Of a stretch of 64,000 nucleotides of DNA, positions 63,650 to 64,000 are shown piece after piece. How positions within the stretch are numbered: position 1 is the stretch's first letter; every line of letters begins with the position of its first letter. Position numbers and translations under genes: made by a program. The notes beneath the pieces are model-generated. The model did no database searches. It was not told the DNA's origin and worked only from the letters and a program-made list of their open reading frames with translations. This DNA is from CAWBJP01 sp044867425 (lineage in GTDB: Bacteria; Actinomycetota; Acidimicrobiia; IMCC26256; BP-133). The stretch covers positions 45,177 to 109,176 of the forward strand of contig JBIOUX010000115.1 in NCBI GenBank assembly GCA_044867425.1, read 5' to 3'.

Positions 63650-63964
63650 TCAGGCGAAGAACGAGACCGCCAGCCAGGTGCGGCGGTCGCAGGTCGGGCA
63701 CGCCATCAGGTTGGCGTAGCGAGCCCAGGGGAGCCACAGCCAGAAGGGCAGGTGACGCCAGGCGAACTCGATCAGCCCGATCCGAGAACGGCCCCCGCAG
63801 CCCGAGCATTCGACCAGCACCGTGGTGAGGGACGGGGAGCTCGACGCCGTCGAGTACAGCGCCTCCTTGCCCCCCACGTCCCGGCCGTCGGGGCGGGGCG
63901 GGGGGGCCGCCTCCGGCGGCGGCGAGAACAGCGCCCGGCGCCCGAGAGGATCAGTGTTGCCCAT
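63650..63964 (-). CDS. Small protein with paired CxxC motifs
   Basis: A 104-residue protein. The N-terminal 45 residues are Pro/Ser-rich; then VECSGCGGRSRIG and, about 35 residues later, MACPTCDRRTWL form two CxxC pairs, a likely zinc ribbon. Between them is an aromatic stretch (WRHLPFWLWLPWARY) that could lie on a membrane. I recognise the CxxC arrangement but no named family. It is upstream of the GGDEF-EAL gene on the same strand, separated by about 190 bases with a separate promoter. The 36 bases to the window end show nothing. Confidence 0.7.
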   Translation of the reverse strand: MGNTDPLGRRALFSPPPEAAPPPRPDGRDVGGKEALYSTASSSPSLTTVLVECSGCGGRSRIGLIEFAWRHLPFWLWLPWARYANLMACPTCDRRTWLAVSFFA

Positions 63965-64000
63965 GGCTCTTCGCCTGGCGGCTCATCGCAGTGCGACTGG

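Overview
The window is very GC-rich, gene-dense bacterial DNA with actinobacterial gene order: DUF2342 metalloprotease - tilS - hpt - ftsH - folE - folP as in mycobacteria, a SigR/RsrA-type redox sigma pair, PurS/PurQ/small PurL, TANNNT -10 elements and many GTG starts. Actinomycetota, probably Acidimicrobiia or a near relative, is the best guess; the class is inference.

Layout. 1-10.05 kb (+): end of an MFS transporter, tmk, holB, a tRNA-Thr(CGT) overlapping the end of holB, a DUF2079 membrane protein, an ECF sigma factor with zinc anti-sigma factor, a small membrane protein, DUF2342 protease, tilS, hpt, ftsH. 10.07-11.94 kb (-): secreted lipase and a GTP cyclohydrolase I fused to an N-terminal XRE helix-turn-helix. 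12.03-22.63 kb (+): folP, a phosphatase-fold protein without its catalytic cysteine, purA, then purD-purB-purC-purS-purQ-pyrE, a small minus-strand protein and purL. 22.57-49.74 kb is a largely minus-strand accessory region: PHP phosphatase, four large ATPase/TPR proteins with class III cyclase domains (one also a Ser/Thr kinase), two acetyl-CoA synthetases, an aquaporin, and a LytS/LytTR - DUF485 - actP acetate-uptake operon, ending with a PolX-like PHP protein and a lipoprotein. 49.78-54.28 kb (+): HAD hydrolase, CaCA exchanger, purF, purM. 54.35-60.35 kb (-): peptide-type ABC importer operon with a fused permease-ATPase. 60.43-63.96 kb (-): GGDEF-EAL protein and a small zinc-ribbon-like protein. 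The only stretch above 300 bases without an intact gene is 28990-29436, which holds an acs gene remnant, its promoter and an operator-like palindrome.

How it may work together. The most striking signal is a 16-bp palindrome (TCCGTACYGGTACGGA) at four places in the accessory region. At each one a [T/C]ANNNT hexamer begins exactly 22 nt after the palindrome, pointing at a gene: two cyclase-ATPases, the kinase-cyclase operon and the aquaporin. This is the geometry of a class II activator site near -42, so these genes look like one regulon lying among acetate uptake and activation genes. Other unusual signals are an acs gene nested between the N- and C-terminal scraps of an older acs; an inverted repeat over the divergent folE/folP promoters next to the XRE-FolE fusion; a roughly 27-bp repeat inserted in frame in at least six genes including purL; and about nine promoters with a TANNNT hexamer 7-8 nt before the start codon, indicating leaderless mRNAs.
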